Below, piece by piece: positions 35,991 to 47,480 of a stretch of 64,000 nt of DNA. Positions within the stretch are counted from its first letter, which is position 1, and each line of letters opens with the position of its first letter. Both the position numbers and the translations under genes were made by a program. This DNA comes from Ectobius pallidus (taxonomy: Eukaryota; Arthropoda; Insecta; Blattodea; Ectobiidae), in NCBI GenBank assembly GCA_964059195.1, contig CAXKWD010000007.1, positions 682,001-746,000 on the forward strand, read 5' to 3'. The notes below the pieces were generated by a model. That model saw only the letters and a list, made by a program, of their open reading frames with translations, did not search any database and was not told the origin of the DNA.

Positions 35991-36444
35991 GAAATTCAAA
36001 TATAAGTCGCCCCTTAAGCTCCCCCATCCGATATTCACATTTGCACGGACTGTGTGAGGTATTTTGTTTCTGAGCGAAGCAGAGTGACCAACTGCCCTTG
36101 TATACTGTTGAATATAGCTAAATAATGCATAACACTAACCACATAGTTAAGTGCGCGAAGCAGAGGCGGTAGCCGTAGCGAAGCGCCCTTGCATTTTCGA
36201 ATAATGTACGATACACTGTTTGTTGGTTTCGAAAATGTGGCATATTATATCTCCCGCAAGGTTTGTCAGCCTGCCACCTCTCGTCTAGCGGTAAGACGTC
36301 ACACCTCCAACGTCCAATCACGAGTTTCTTCATAATACTAGGACAGAAGAATTCGCTAGATCGTGGTATAAAAGAAACTGCATAGGTGAAGATAGGTGGG
36401 TGGGACCGATTTATCCCAAGGTGCGACTTATATTTAAATTTTCC
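35991..36444. mobile_element. Short TIR element inserted in a (GTA)n microsatellite
   Basis: Left GAAATTCAAATATAAGTCGC and right GCGACTTATATTTAAATTTT are inverted repeats of about 20 bp that extend with decay towards CCCATCC/GGTGGG. The GTA/GTG triplet repeat is found directly on both sides (35971-35988 and 36447-36480), so it entered the microsatellite. Superfamily unknown. Confidence 0.68.
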
Positions 36445-36446
36445 CA

Positions 36447-36549
36447 TAGTGGTAGTAGTAGTAGTAGTAGTAGTAGTACTAATCTCTAAGCAGTTTTACT
36501 GTCATTGATTATTATTATTGTTATTATTGTTATTATTCTTATTATTATT
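36447..36549. repeat. (GTA)n and (TTA)n microsatellites
   Basis: A GTA run to about 36478, then TTATTATTG-type triplets around 36510-36549. Confidence 0.85.
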
Positions 36550-36721
36550 TCACAGTAAAACCATTGAACATAAAGATCGACCCTGATGCTTTCCGTTCTA
36601 GATACTTGTTAGTTTTATGAAAATCTAATAAGTAAAATTTAATTGTCTCTTTAATTTAATTTTTTCTGTGCTAGCCTTTAACACGTATATGCGAGAAAGT
36701 TTGTGCAACGTATTTTTGCAC

Positions 36722-36904
36722 CATTTATTTCCTGATGCTTGAAAGCTTGTCAAGGTAATTGCAATATATAAGAAGGGAAGTAAATCAGACTGCAACAGTT
36801 ATAGGCCTATATCCTTAGTTCCCATCATATCTAAAGTGTTTGAAAAATTGTTAAACGATCAATTAATTGATTATTTTGAAAAAAAATAATCTTTTTAGTG
36901 TTGC
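36722..36904 (+). pseudogene. LINE ORF2 RT segment between two insertions
   Basis: Reads VKVIAIYKKGSKSDCNSYRPI, then SKVFEKLLNDQLIDYFEKK, the first RT block after the 33280 segment. An A8 run near 36880 shifts the frame before NNLFS. The segment ends where the 1.3-kb insertion begins. Confidence 0.72.
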
Positions 36905-38213
36905 GCCCCCTTTACTCTTTTAGCACAGACGACATATGTACGAAGCCTAGTACAAATGCTTTGTTGAAGTAGACCGGGTTTTTCTCATTTCTAACTAATT
37001 TAGCAACGCTACTGCTTATTTTCTGCAATATCTGGTGCCCATACTCCCAGGAAAAAAGGATTTTACTCCAATAACTACCCAGCATTTAGGGGAAAACCTG
37101 AAATATGTAGACCAAAATAGAAAAGGGTGATAACCTTGGAGAAACAGATTTATTTTTAACTTCACCAATTAAACATCGGTCGAAACAATTATTTACAACA
37201 AATGCATTAAATAATTTAACAAGCTAACATATCCCATCATCTTAATATCCTACACTATACCTTAAAATGATCAGTTTGGTTATATATACAAAATTGAATA
37301 AATCACCTAAAATATCCTCATGAGGGTATTCTTCTAAAACATGGTATAACTACTTATCCCCTCCCCTTGTCCAAGAATATGCATTTATTAGACATTTCAA
37401 ATAATGTCCTCAAAATTTAATCACTCTGTATGAGGAAGAAAACCCCACTTCTTTTAATCACGCTGTATATGCGGAAGAACTTCTGCATAACTTTTACATT
37501 GGCAAAATCCCCAAATTTAACTTAAAAAAAATGCTCTGGTAAGACGGTGGTAAACTCCTAGAAACCCCGTTTTGAATAGCTATAAGAATTTAGCCCCTGA
37601 TCTAACCTTTAGACAAAGGTATCTCTTTCAAAACGCATTACTAGCTCTGGGTAAAATTCCTTTGATAACGGGAGAACATGTGAAGACAAACCATAACGGA
37701 CGAACATTAGACTGACAGAAACTTGAACAATTACAAATGGTGTAGGCGTAATTTCAAACTAAACTCCAAAACCGCGATACTGCATAATAATTAACTATGG
37801 CGAAGAACGGAAATTTAGACAAGGCCAAAACTGGGTGAGAAATACTAAACAGAATTACTTGAGATTCCTTAAATTCATGATAGAAAAAGCAAAGATCTCA
37901 CCCGAAAACCATGATGAAGACCAAGGTCGCCATCACGGGAAACGCCCACCAAACACAGAGTTGAACTTTCATACGGAGAAACTGCTCGTGCGTGATCCCA
38001 ATTACAACTGACGTTTCGATGCACGGTCCAGACCTCCCTTGCCTTCATACAGAGGGCAGCACAAGCGAATACCAATTTCAGAAAGAGAAAAACAGAGTTT
38101 ACCACCGGGCGCGTTTTACTAAGCATACATAAACCTTTACCAAAGATAGCAGAATGCGACAAAACTGTTAGATAATCAAGATATGAGCCGAATTCACGGC
38201 TCATTAGCAACTG
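36905..38213. mobile_element. Unidentified 1.3-kb insertion in the LINE
   Basis: It interrupts the LINE between LFS-V and CQYGYRLGMG, so it must be an insertion, but I cannot name it. It begins near GCGCCCCCTTTACTC and ends near ATTAGCAAC. An ATGAGCCG/CGGCTCAT hairpin with a 6-nt loop lies at 38182-38203. TGC occurs at both junctions, possibly a 3-bp duplication. The 124-residue minus frame inside has no known domain. A solo LTR or a non-autonomous DNA element are both possible. Confidence 0.5.
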
Positions 38214-39359
38214 CCAATATGGGTATCGTTTAGGAATGGGGACAATCAAAGCAGCTGTGTCCCTGTATACAAACTTTTTGGACTCACTTGAGTCTAAAAA
38301 TATAACAAGGGCTAAATTATTTGATCTATCGAAAGCATTTGATACTGTATCCCATAAAATACTGTTAAAGAAATTAGAATTCTATGGTCTGGAAAAAAGT
38401 GCTGTTTACTTTTAAGCTCTTACTTAACAGGGAGGTTTCAGAAGGTTAATGTTAATGACAGAGTCCGATTATTTACATGTTCGTAATGGAGTACCACAAG
38501 GGTCTATTCTGGGGCCTATTTTATTCACCATCTACATTAATGATTTACCCAATATATTATGGCCAAGGGGTACTTATTCGCGGATGATTTCGCAATATGT
38601 ATCAGTGAGCCAATAGAAAGAGATTTGAGTAACACAGTTTTAATGGTTGAAGATTGGTGTAGTGCCAATCTCTTGTGTCTAAATATGGATAAAATTCAGG
38701 AGCTCAGGATCTCCTTAAATATTAAAAATCATAACAACGATGTTGTACATTTTCTGGGTTTTAAGGTGGACTCCAGGTTGAACTGGCATAGTCATATGGA
38801 TAATATAGCTTACAAACTGAGCAGAGGAATTTATATGCTGAGAAAATTAAGATCATGCGTTAGTCTTGATGTTTTGAAACTGGTGTATTTTGCACATGTT
38901 CACAGTCACCTATCATATGGGACTTTGTTATGGGGGGATCAAACTTACAGTTTAAAATTGTTCAGATTGCAAAAAAGGGCAATTAGGTTGATGTGTGGCT
39001 TACCATTAAATGGTCACTGTAGAAATAGTTTTAGGAATATTCAAATTATGACTCTGCCAGGGCTATTTGTTTTTCAGTGCTTATTGTATATGAAAGAAAA
39101 TTATAATTCTCATCTAGAACATGGTATGTGTCATAACTATAACACAAGAGGTAAACACAATATAGTCACAACTCATTGTAATTATGTTAAAACTCAAAAC
39201 AGTTTCAAAAATGTATCGATTAGGATGTTCAATTCTCTACCTAACAATATGAGAAGGCTGCCGATCCATAGCTTCAAATTGGCCATTAAAAAGTTTATAT
39301 TAAATAACCCTATGTACAGTGTTAATGAATTTTATGATTTTATTAGTGACGAATCTTAA
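38214..39359 (+). pseudogene. LINE ORF2, RT core and C-terminus
   Basis: Starts with QYGYRLGMGTIKAAVSLY, then [35 protein letters not shown] and FADD at the start of the open frame 38559-39359. The frame continues through KLSRGIYMLRKLRSC and LQKRAIRLMCGL to the natural end of the ORF. Frameshifts near 38410 and 38550 separate the pieces. Confidence 0.8.
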
Positions 39360-39512
39360 GTTGATGAAGTGCTGATGTATGTTGGAAAGTTTTATATTTC
39401 ATCTATAATACTATAGGCTATATAACCTGTATGGACATTTGTAATGCTCCTGATGAACTCAGGAGTTTTCTGCAAATAAAGAAGATTTGATTTGATTTGA
39501 TTTGATTTAATA

Positions 39513-40176
39513 TTATTACCAGTAATCGTTGTGTTGGTGCAGACTGGTACAGGTTTGCAATAAACTGGTGATTGTACAGCGTTTTTGAAGAAATAACTTC
39601 TTTTAAGCTATAATGAGGCATTCCTACGTAACAGGTTCAGAGGTTGGAACCCTCATTGGAATTGTAAACATTGTATCTCATTAGGGTTGTAATAATGGAA
39701 CAAAGCAGCCCTTTGTTGTCATGGCTAGTGACCAGGGATCGAGGCTTGTACAGTGCCTCATTAGCACATGGCTTTCTCCATCTTTATACAGCATTATAGA
39801 GCTAACGGCCGCATTCTGTAAGTACACATTCAAAACCTTATTATTGCCGCAGTCACGAACTGAAATAAAAGTTTATTCATGAAAGCTGAAGCTTATATCT
39901 AAACATCAGGGAATTTACAAAAGAATGTATCAAATGAAAGTTTATTCAGTTTGCATAAACATTTTGAACAAAATATTTACGATGTTTTGTAGAAGGTCTC
40001 AAAAATGATGAATTTTATTTAATGTGGCGGTAAAAGTGAGAGAAGATTGCCATCCAGCGTCATATAAAATTTCCAGGAAGTATTGAATAAACATTTAACG
40101 TGTAGTTTTTAGTTCTTTTAGCATGTGTCGTGTGCGAAGACTACAGGGAACCTTAAAATTATACCAGAGACGAGAT
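39513..40176. other. Unassigned sequence
   Basis: No recognised coding region or element ends. Confidence 0.5.
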
Positions 40177-40295
40177 AAGAAGGAAACCTAAAATAAGCAA
40201 AAACCAAGTATGTCTGTCTCACTCTTAAGTCATACGACTAATGTGCTAGAGTGAGACAGATGTACTGGTTTTCGTTTACTTGAGGTTTCCTTCTT
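40177..40295. repeat. Near-perfect hairpin (fold-back MITE-like)
   Basis: Arms 40177-40225 and 40248-40295 are reverse complements with about six mismatches and one gap. Both start AAGAAGGAAACCT and end CTGTCTCACTCT next to a loop of about 22 bp. No target duplication was resolved. Confidence 0.85.
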
Positions 40296-40959
40296 TGAAC
40301 GGCCAGACATTAGTGAAACTGAGTTGTCACAAAAGTACTCTATTTAAAGTAGTCATAGAAACAATGTGTGGTTCAGATGAGCAAAACGAAACAGAATCAT
40401 AAGAAAAACGGAATCATAACATTCCTGTGGATAGGAACAAAAACAGAAGTAACAAGAAATTTACTAAGAACAAGTGTGACGTCAGTAACTACCGCACAGC
40501 ACAGCACAGCGGAAAAGCCTAGAGGGAAGAAACACCTTAGACATGAGAGGGTCTGCGAGTGATTGATAGCGGATATTCCGACGCCGCGGCTCTCATCTAG
40601 CAAAGTGACAAGCGTCATAAGTCACTTTTAATGGGGTGTACAAGCTTATTTCCTTTGTGGCCTATATTACAGTGCAAATAGGCATGTCATAATTTAAATT
40701 ATGTAGGTCATATCAAATCAAATTGTCCTATTTCCAAATACATGTCCTAAAACTCATAAAGTAAAAGTATCGGTAAAAAGGGAAATGTATTATTTCCTGT
40801 CATATAGGCTAAGATCTCCTCGCTGCTGAGGATTCCTCCGTTTGGCCATCGAGAGGACGTTACGTTATCTAAAGGATGATCGTAATATTGTTTGCGCATT
40901 ATGGAATGAAACTACATCAGAACATGTAATTTCAACCACCATGCCCTGTGAGAAGTGAT
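40296..40959. other. Unassigned sequence
   Basis: Contains a short GCACAGCACAGCACAG run near 40495. No gene recognised. Confidence 0.5.
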
Positions 40960-41600
40960 CTGGGAATAGTTTCGTCAAATACGCTTTACCGGATTTTTAT
41001 GAAACTTGATATACACATTTATAATGTCCATGGGAAGGGGTCTATTGATATTCGATAAAATCGGTTAACCTGTTTTGGAGTAATGCTGAATTTAGTGCCT
41101 ATTTTATGGTAATATACGTATTCGAAAGAATTTATGAAATGCAAATCAGTTATCATGACAACATAGTCAATTGTTTTACTGTGATCTTATAAGGTTTTGG
41201 AAATAAAAATACAGTTAGCTATGACAAAAACACTATTGCTTTACACGCCGTTAAACTGACCCAGGTGGCCGAGATGGTAACGTCTTGGCCTGACATTCTG
41301 GAGTTCAATGGTTCAAATCCCGAAACCGGTCAATTTGACTTTTTTGTATTTTTATGTGAGTGTACGATTGTCAAGATATCACAAATGTGCAGTTCAGATG
41401 ATGCTGGAAGATTTTAATTTGATTAAAGAAACTAGACCTTTGTTCTTCCGTAAGCCCTTCTTAATGAATAAATATGGAGCTTAACTTGGAAATTAATTTT
41501 TAAAAAATATTCTGCATATCGTAATTGCAATTATAACTGATTAAACAAAAATATACTGGCACTTTGTTACGTCAGCTTACCTGATTTTATTAAATTTCTG
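40960..41600 (+). repeat. tRNA-module dispersed repeat, one subunit plus tRNA-like module
   Basis: One 150-bp subunit (TACGCTTTACCGGATTTTTA, AATGTCCATGGGAAG, TTTAGTGCCTATTTTATGG) is followed by a link ending in ACACTATTGCTTTACA. Then comes a tRNA-like module at about 41265-41325: GGTGGCCGAGATGGTAACG as A box and GGTTCAAATCCC as B box. The tail after 41340 matches, in reverse, 5680-5850 and 571-665. It lacks the LINE insertion and so serves as the empty-site reference for 696-5679. Confidence 0.78.
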
Positions 41601-42392
41601 TTGTCAGAGCCAAGTAAATGTGATTGAGAGTAACTAGACTTCAGTACTTGATAAATAGCTATTGTCTCCGGTCAGATAAGCATCCGTAACATCCATGAGA
41701 GTTGGCATGACTTTTGCCTAACTCAGCAGTCTGTTTGTAGTCAATCTACCCCATTTGGATGTTGCGCCACAGAGTGTAGTTTTTAATATAATATCAGTTG
41801 TTCAAATTGCTGTATTTTTGTGACATATTTACGGAGATGCATTTTGCTTCTTGGAAAATGTAATTTATCAAACGGAAAGGAAGTTGAGTTTATGCTGCAG
41901 CATCGCAGAGTCTACGTCACCGATTGCTGTTTCCTTTCCATTGAATTCCAACTGCCCTATAAACCCTGTCATAAACCCACGAGTTGTCTGCAATCTCTAG
42001 CTATTTACACGTACACTATCTCCTCACGAGAAACATAAACACGCTGTCATTGCAATCTCTCAAAGCCAAGAATTGCATTCAATAAAAACAGTTATGTTAG
42101 TGAATCTACTGTAAATCAATTCTACACTGAGGCGATTCATGACATGTAGGCCTAATCAAAGTGGTTGTTACCTGTGACTGCAAGATATAATTATAGTGTT
42201 GATTTTTAATTCGTGTGAACCTAAGTCCCTATATTTAAAGGACACATTTTAGAACAAAACAGTTATTATATTATTACTAATTATATTATATTTAATTATT
42301 TTATTATATTTAATCATTTTATTATATTAATTATATTATTATTTCAGTTGGTAGCTATGCACATTGCTAAATTCTATTTTTTATGTAATAGG
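41601..42392. other. Unassigned sequence
   Basis: No recognised gene; an ATTATATTA-rich stretch lies at about 42268-42345. Confidence 0.5.
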
Positions 42393-43261
42393 CCAGTCAA
42401 TGAATTTTCAAAAAGAGGTGTAGAGGGAAATGGAAGGAACACAATTTTTTACTTCGGGACTTCGTTTGGACTAGTTAGGAGGTAAACATACTAAAAGTCC
42501 TCACTCCTAGGAGGTAAGAGGGGGGCAGTGGGGGCCCTTAGAAGATCCCTTTTTTCGGGTTTTCGCTTATATCTCGGAAACTATGGGCCCTAGCGATAAT
42601 ACCACTCTATACAAAATTAAAGCTGTCAAAATGGTCCACAAGATTGATTTTAATAATTGTTTCGCTATCTCTCTTAGTTTCCGAGATATCCGCACTCAAA
42701 TTTAGCTCATTTTGAAAAAAAAAATGCCTCGTATTTTTTGCCATATTTCATTAGCTAACTCTTCGGCCCTTTGTCCAACGAAAAAGTCACAAGAAAGAAA
42801 GTTGTAGAGGATTAAATTTCCTTGAAGAATATATGATAATTTGCGTTTTATCTATAACCGTTCATATGTTAAAGCAATTTTAACTTTATGAGTAAATTCC
42901 GGGATTTTGCAGAAAAATTTAACTTTCGTATTTTCCGCTATTCCACTGCTCCAACTCTATATAAAAGCCAATATATACATATTTATATGTATAAATAGTA
43001 TGCACTATATATCAGTTGTACATAAAGGAATTAATATGCATATATGTATTTTATAATATATTTTCCAATAAAATATATGCCTATGCATAGTCCAGTCAAT
43101 GAATGAATGGAGGGAAATGGAACACAATCTTTTACTTTGAGACTTTGCTTGCACTAGTCAGAAGTTAAACATACTAAAAACCCTCCCTCCAGGTGGTGAG
43201 TGGGGGGCAGGGGGCCCGTAGAAGGTCCCTTTTTTCGGTTTTTCTCTTACATCTCAGATAC

Positions 43262-44481
43262 TATGGTTATTTGGCAAAGAGGTTCCACGATATCTGCCAT
43301 TTGTGATGGGTATGTTAATTCTGTGAACTGTCGTGGAAGGAGTAACACTGTAGTGTTTGATGAGTACACAAGCTCATCCTGAAGTACAAATGTCGCTGAG
43401 CAGCAAAGGCGGTACCGTCTCAGCAAGTCAGCCGACATACACTTCAATCAGGAGGCAGTCATAACTGTGAAGCAGGAAGACTTCCTGTCAAATGCTAACA
43501 ACAAAAGTCGGCTGATTAAGATGCTGGAGGTCCCACAACAGGCACATGGAGTCAGAACCCTTCAAGCACAGAATGATGCGGATGTCCTCATTGTAGACAC
43601 GGCTGAGGAGTTGTCACGTACCACCACTGTAGCTGTTGTTGGTGAGGATGTCGACCTAATAGTCCTGTTGACCAGGGCATAATTTTCGTCAAGCCTGGAC
43701 GTGGAAACATAAAACCTACCCAGGGGCTGCGAGACATACTATTTCTACATGCCTTCACTGGGTGCGATACCACCTCAGCAGCCTTCCGAAAGAGTAAGCT
43801 GGGATTTCTCAAACTGTATTTGAAGTCTCCTGTCGTCCAGGGAGCAGCTGCAGTTTTCTCAGACCCTTCCTCAACAAAGGATGATATAGAGGAAGCTGGG
43901 GAAAAGTGTATTTTGAGGTGGTACGGGGCCCCAACTAAAGAGATATCTCTAAACGCTTACCGTTACCAATCCTTTGTAAAATCAGTAGCCAATATCAAAC
44001 CAGACATCTCATGCCTCACACCAACTGAGGGGGCAGCGAAACAAAATCATCTGAGGACATATCACCAAGTCCAGATGTTGTTGGCTCATGAGCTGCCTCC
44101 TCAGATGTATGGGTGGGAGTTAACCAACAAATTTCTAACCCCGGTGCACAGTGAGCAGCAGGCTGCACCGGATGAAATATTAATTTTTTTTGTCGGTGCA
44201 CAAAGGATTGTGCCACCACCAAATGCGGATGCAGAAAGGCATCTCTCAAGTGTTCCCCTGCGTGCCAAAACTTCCAGGGGAACTGTCTTAATGGGGGGCC
44301 CTTCTTGAACAATGAGGATGAAGAACTCGACATTGATCCTCTGCCAGTTATCCAAGAAGATGTATCTACGGATGTATTTTTCCTTACGGATGAAGAAGAA
44401 ACCGACGCAGAACCCACCCCAGAACCAAGTTCCCATGACCAGCCAGGACCATCCCACTCCAAGAGAGCCAGGAATTTATAA
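43262..44481 (+). pseudogene. Broken gene: possible XPG/FEN1-like nuclease with Cys-rich tail
   Basis: The coding remnant is spread over shifted frames. The first (43262-43679) reads MVIWQRGSTISAICDGY, STNVAEQQRRYRLSKSADI, QNDADVLIVDTAEE and VVGEDVDLIVLL, with TGA at 43380. After a shift near 43679 comes IIFVKPGRGN, LFLHAFTGCDTTSA and then ILRWYGAPTKEISLN, up to 44185. After a second shift at the T-run near 44185-44193 there is a cysteine-rich block (CRCTKDC, KCGCRKASLKCSPAC) and an acidic tail ending at 44481. The acidic DAD, GEDVD and GCD blocks are spaced like XPG/FEN1 (PIN-like) catalytic blocks; this fold is my inference. I know the family only as multi-copy uncharacterised invertebrate proteins. 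The N-terminus is missing. Confidence 0.6.
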
Positions 44482-44789
44482 TAATTATTGTACTATAAGG
44501 TGTAAATATATTATTAAATTAAACGTAACAAAGTTTCAAAGAAACATTTACGAGTTAATGTGTTAATAAAAAAGTTATGTACAAATTGTTGTTGACTCTG
44601 GAATCACCCTACCCCAATGCCTTTGCGGAGCGAATGTACAGTTAATATAATATATTATGTTAACTGTATATTATATACATTGAATACAAGTATCATTGTC
44701 TATGAAGAGATTATTATGGCTCCAAAATAACAATAAAGATTCAGCGATCCTCTACAAATTGTCAATTTTTACTACTTTCAGAGATTTCC

Positions 44790-44812
44790 ACCATATATAT
44801 ATATATATATAT
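44790..44812. repeat. (AT)n microsatellite
   Basis: About ten uninterrupted AT dinucleotides between the broken gene and the right inverted block. Confidence 0.9.
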
Positions 44813-45255
44813 AGTAATTGTATTTATGTAGGGGTAGGAGATGGAGCTCTCGAAGTGGTTCCATTAGATTTGGGGTGTGGAAAATAGTATTAAACTACAC
44901 CAAACAATATTAATTTTGAAAATATTGTATAAATAGGCCTACTTATAAACACATATAATTTCTTTATGTGCCAGATATAAATATATACATATAACTATAT
45001 ATAATACGTGTATATTGGATTTTATATACAGTTTGAGCAGTGGAACAACGGAAAATACACAAGTTAAGGATTTTCTACAAAATCCCGGAATTTATACATA
45101 AAGTTAAAATTGCTTTAAGGTTTGAACGGTTGAAGATAAAGCGAAAAGTATCAAATATTATTGAAGGAAATTTAATTTTCTACAACTTTCTTCCTTATGA
45201 CTTTTTTGTAGGACGGAGGGCCGAAGAGTTAGCTAATGACATATGGCAAAAAACG

Positions 45256-46639
45256 CAGGGCAATTTTATCTCCCATACGTGCGCCATAGCACCCTGTATT
45301 GCGACATCTCTCCTGCCTTGCCTTTCAATTTAATAATTGTATTTACACACTTAATAATTATTTTATAAATATTTCCGTTGCTGAAATACAGGGAGGGAAG
45401 ATCATAGCTTGGAATCTCAAAAAGAGTTTTCAAAATATTCAATCCTGTTTTGAGGTTGACGAATTTCCAGAAAAGTGCGGCGCGTCACCCTATCTTGCCT
45501 TACATAAGAACAAATGTATTTCATGCATATTACGTATTATGTACGTCATAACTTTGTCATGTTTAAATGAGATGGGAACGATATTTCGATGAAGGAATAA
45601 ATTTTTGACAGCTGTCTTGAAAAGTAGGAGATCAAGAAAATGATCCAGAATACAGCAACAACTACAAAAATATATTAGATGAATTTTAAACGTAAATGAA
45701 CATTTTTATATGACAAAAAGCACAATAATCATTCAAGCTGTACTCAAAATCAGTTGTATTTCAAGAATTAAGATGGCTTTGGGCATGAAGTCTTTTAATG
45801 GCGTTAGACAAATTTTCCCAAAATGGGAAAGATGCTTCTTAAAAAAAAGTTTACGATAGAATGATTTCAGATCATTCTTATAAGTTATTTCACCAAATTG
45901 ATAAAAAGTCATATTAGTTAAATAGTGTTATTAAAACTATAGTGTTCACTGGATGAAATTTCACCCGTGTTCCTTAAAGCAATGATAGGTCTGCATACAT
46001 CCATTTACTAGCCTATAGGCTATTTTGTTTTGGTACTCAAATAAACGAAGAATTCATTAAGAATTCTTCCACTTCGGCGTTTTTCACAAAAAGCGGGCTA
46101 TGTAATTAAATACAGTAACGTGATGAGGTATTGTTATTAAAATGTAAATGCACTGATAATTATTAACATAAACTATATAGAATGTATTCGATTTTCAGTC
46201 AGTCAATGTTTGTTTGTCATGAGAAATAGATTGTAATAACACAAAATAGTAAAAATAGGTGAGAGGCCTACAGAAAACAAAATTGTGACATAAACATACC
46301 TAGAAGTTAGAACATAGTCAAACAAAGAACCTTACTCATGGGACATCTCTACTCCATTAAAGGTCTTGGTACTCATTTCTGTTAAGAGGCAAGGCTAAAA
46401 TGCCACCAAGGAGTAGGTCAATGGAAAAGTACCAACGAAGTCATCGAGGGTCGAATCCTCGACCTCCTGGATTATATCGCAGTAATAAAACATAGTGCTG
46501 CTATAGAAAACTAGTACCTACTTAGATAATACACATAATGGTAAAGAAATAAGTAAGGAATGACAAATACTAACTTCATGGAGGCTTTGAAACCTGGTTG
46601 CGTAATTTGATGGTCCACTGATCGATTCTTGACTGTCGT
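45256..46639. other. Unassigned sequence
   Basis: No recognised gene. GGGTCGAATCCTCGACC near 46448 resembles a tRNA B box but no A box or clover-leaf was seen. Confidence 0.5.
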
Positions 46640-47480
46640 GTAGTACATACCGGAGGCTAGGGACTGAGACTTTGCTTAGACCAAACAAGTTCTAGTGTGT
46701 CGTGGTTTTCGACGGTCATATATTGACAGTTTTGAGAAAAGATATGCAGATTTTGATCAATATCGAGATAGGCTATTAAGTGATTTTGCCAGTTTAAATG
46801 ATAAGCAATTTCCATGCCAAGAAATTTGGAATTTTGTACTTCTTGAATGGAAAGATTGTTGAAGGAAATTGTGTTCATAATAGAATCCTCTTTCTTCTGC
46901 CTGGATTTAAAGATTATGAATCTAATTTCCACGGTGTTAACACCTAATCCATTTCGTGAACACCAGTTATCAAATTCTGTTATAGCTTTTGAAGCTGATA
47001 TATTATGGTTCAAGAGTTCTACCTCCTAGAATCAAAGTGCAGAAAATGCAAAGGGCTTCGGTCAAATGATGTGGTAGCCTAGATCGTTTGCATATTAGTT
47101 CAATACCCAGGGACCAACGATTGAGCCTTGAGGTTAACCTCTTACTATTTTTTCTAGATTCTGATAATTTTCAGTTCCTTGTTTATTAATTTGAATTATT
47201 TGAGACCTTTCTTGCAGGTAGGATTTTAACCAATCGTGAACTGGCCCCCGAATACCGTACTTATGCAGTTTATTAAGAAACATTTTAGGTTTTATGCTAT
47301 CAAACGCTATAGATAAGTCTGTGAAAATTGCAGCTGTGCACATATTATTATTATTTAGGTTATATATATATGTATAGATTGTAAGGCAGAGAAGATAGCA
47401 GCTGAGGTGCTTTTGTTTGGACCAAAACCGTGTTGGTTTTCGGATATACCGTACTGGTGTGTAATCTTAGGAATGATGAT
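46640..47480 (-). pseudogene. LINE reverse transcriptase fragment
   Basis: Minus-strand pieces in order from the right: a degraded ENQHGFGPNKST-like block near 47430, then the open frame 47134-47343 with AAIFTDLSIAFDSIKPKM and SYLQERSQIIQINKQG. About 110 bp follow without the FADD motif, then the frame 46657-47013 with FDNWCSRNGLGVN and NSKFLGMEI. It is a CR1/Jockey-like RT that has lost the active-site block. Confidence 0.72.

Larger units (their letters stand above)
33289..36700. mobile_element. TIR DNA transposon (18-bp perfect inverted repeats) filled with other elements
   Basis: The left end ACTTTCTCGCATATACGT (33289-33306) and right end ACGTATATGCGAGAAAGT (36683-36700) are perfect reverse complements. 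The left end is followed by a second, inverted AGAGAAAGT and by a (GTCTGTCC) run at 33420-33453. No transposase of its own is recognisable. The interior carries an I-type LINE fragment, a SINE, a hAT MITE and another TIR element. The target duplication could not be resolved. Superfamily not assigned. Confidence 0.65.
31366..39512 (+). mobile_element. Degraded CR1-like LINE broken by two insertions
   Basis: Segments 31366-33288, 36722-36904 and 38214-39512 read in order as the end of ORF1, endonuclease, reverse transcriptase and 3' UTR of one 5'-truncated LINE. The 3' end is AATAAAGAA followed by (GATTT)n at about 39487-39510. Between the segments lie a 3.4-kb TIR element (33289-36700) and a 1.3-kb insertion (36905-38213). 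Several stops and frameshifts make it inactive. It resembles the LINE at 696-5679 in domain order but is a different family, judged by its tail. Confidence 0.82.
42393..45255. mobile_element. Putative transposon-like unit carrying a nuclease-like gene
   Basis: Two direct repeats (42393-42586 and 43091-43266, sharing CCAGTCAATGAAT, GTAAACATACTAAAA-like and TTCGGGTTTTCGCTTATATC-like words) lie on the left. A block at about 42735-43010 recurs inverted at about 44995-45255, sharing TTAGCTAACTCTTCGGCCCT, GAAAGAAAGTTGTAGA and ATTCCGGGATTTT. The broken gene at 43262-44481 lies between the inverted blocks. The arrangement suggests a mobile unit with long subterminal inverted repeats. Outer ends and target duplication were not found. 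Confidence 0.5.

Noticed and set aside
37875..38249. 124-residue minus frame as a gene of the unidentified insertion
   Set aside because: It runs past the insertion boundary into LINE sequence, so it is accidental.
46430..46475. tRNA gene suggested by GGGTCGAATCCTCGACC
   Set aside because: No matching A box or clover-leaf in the expected distance.
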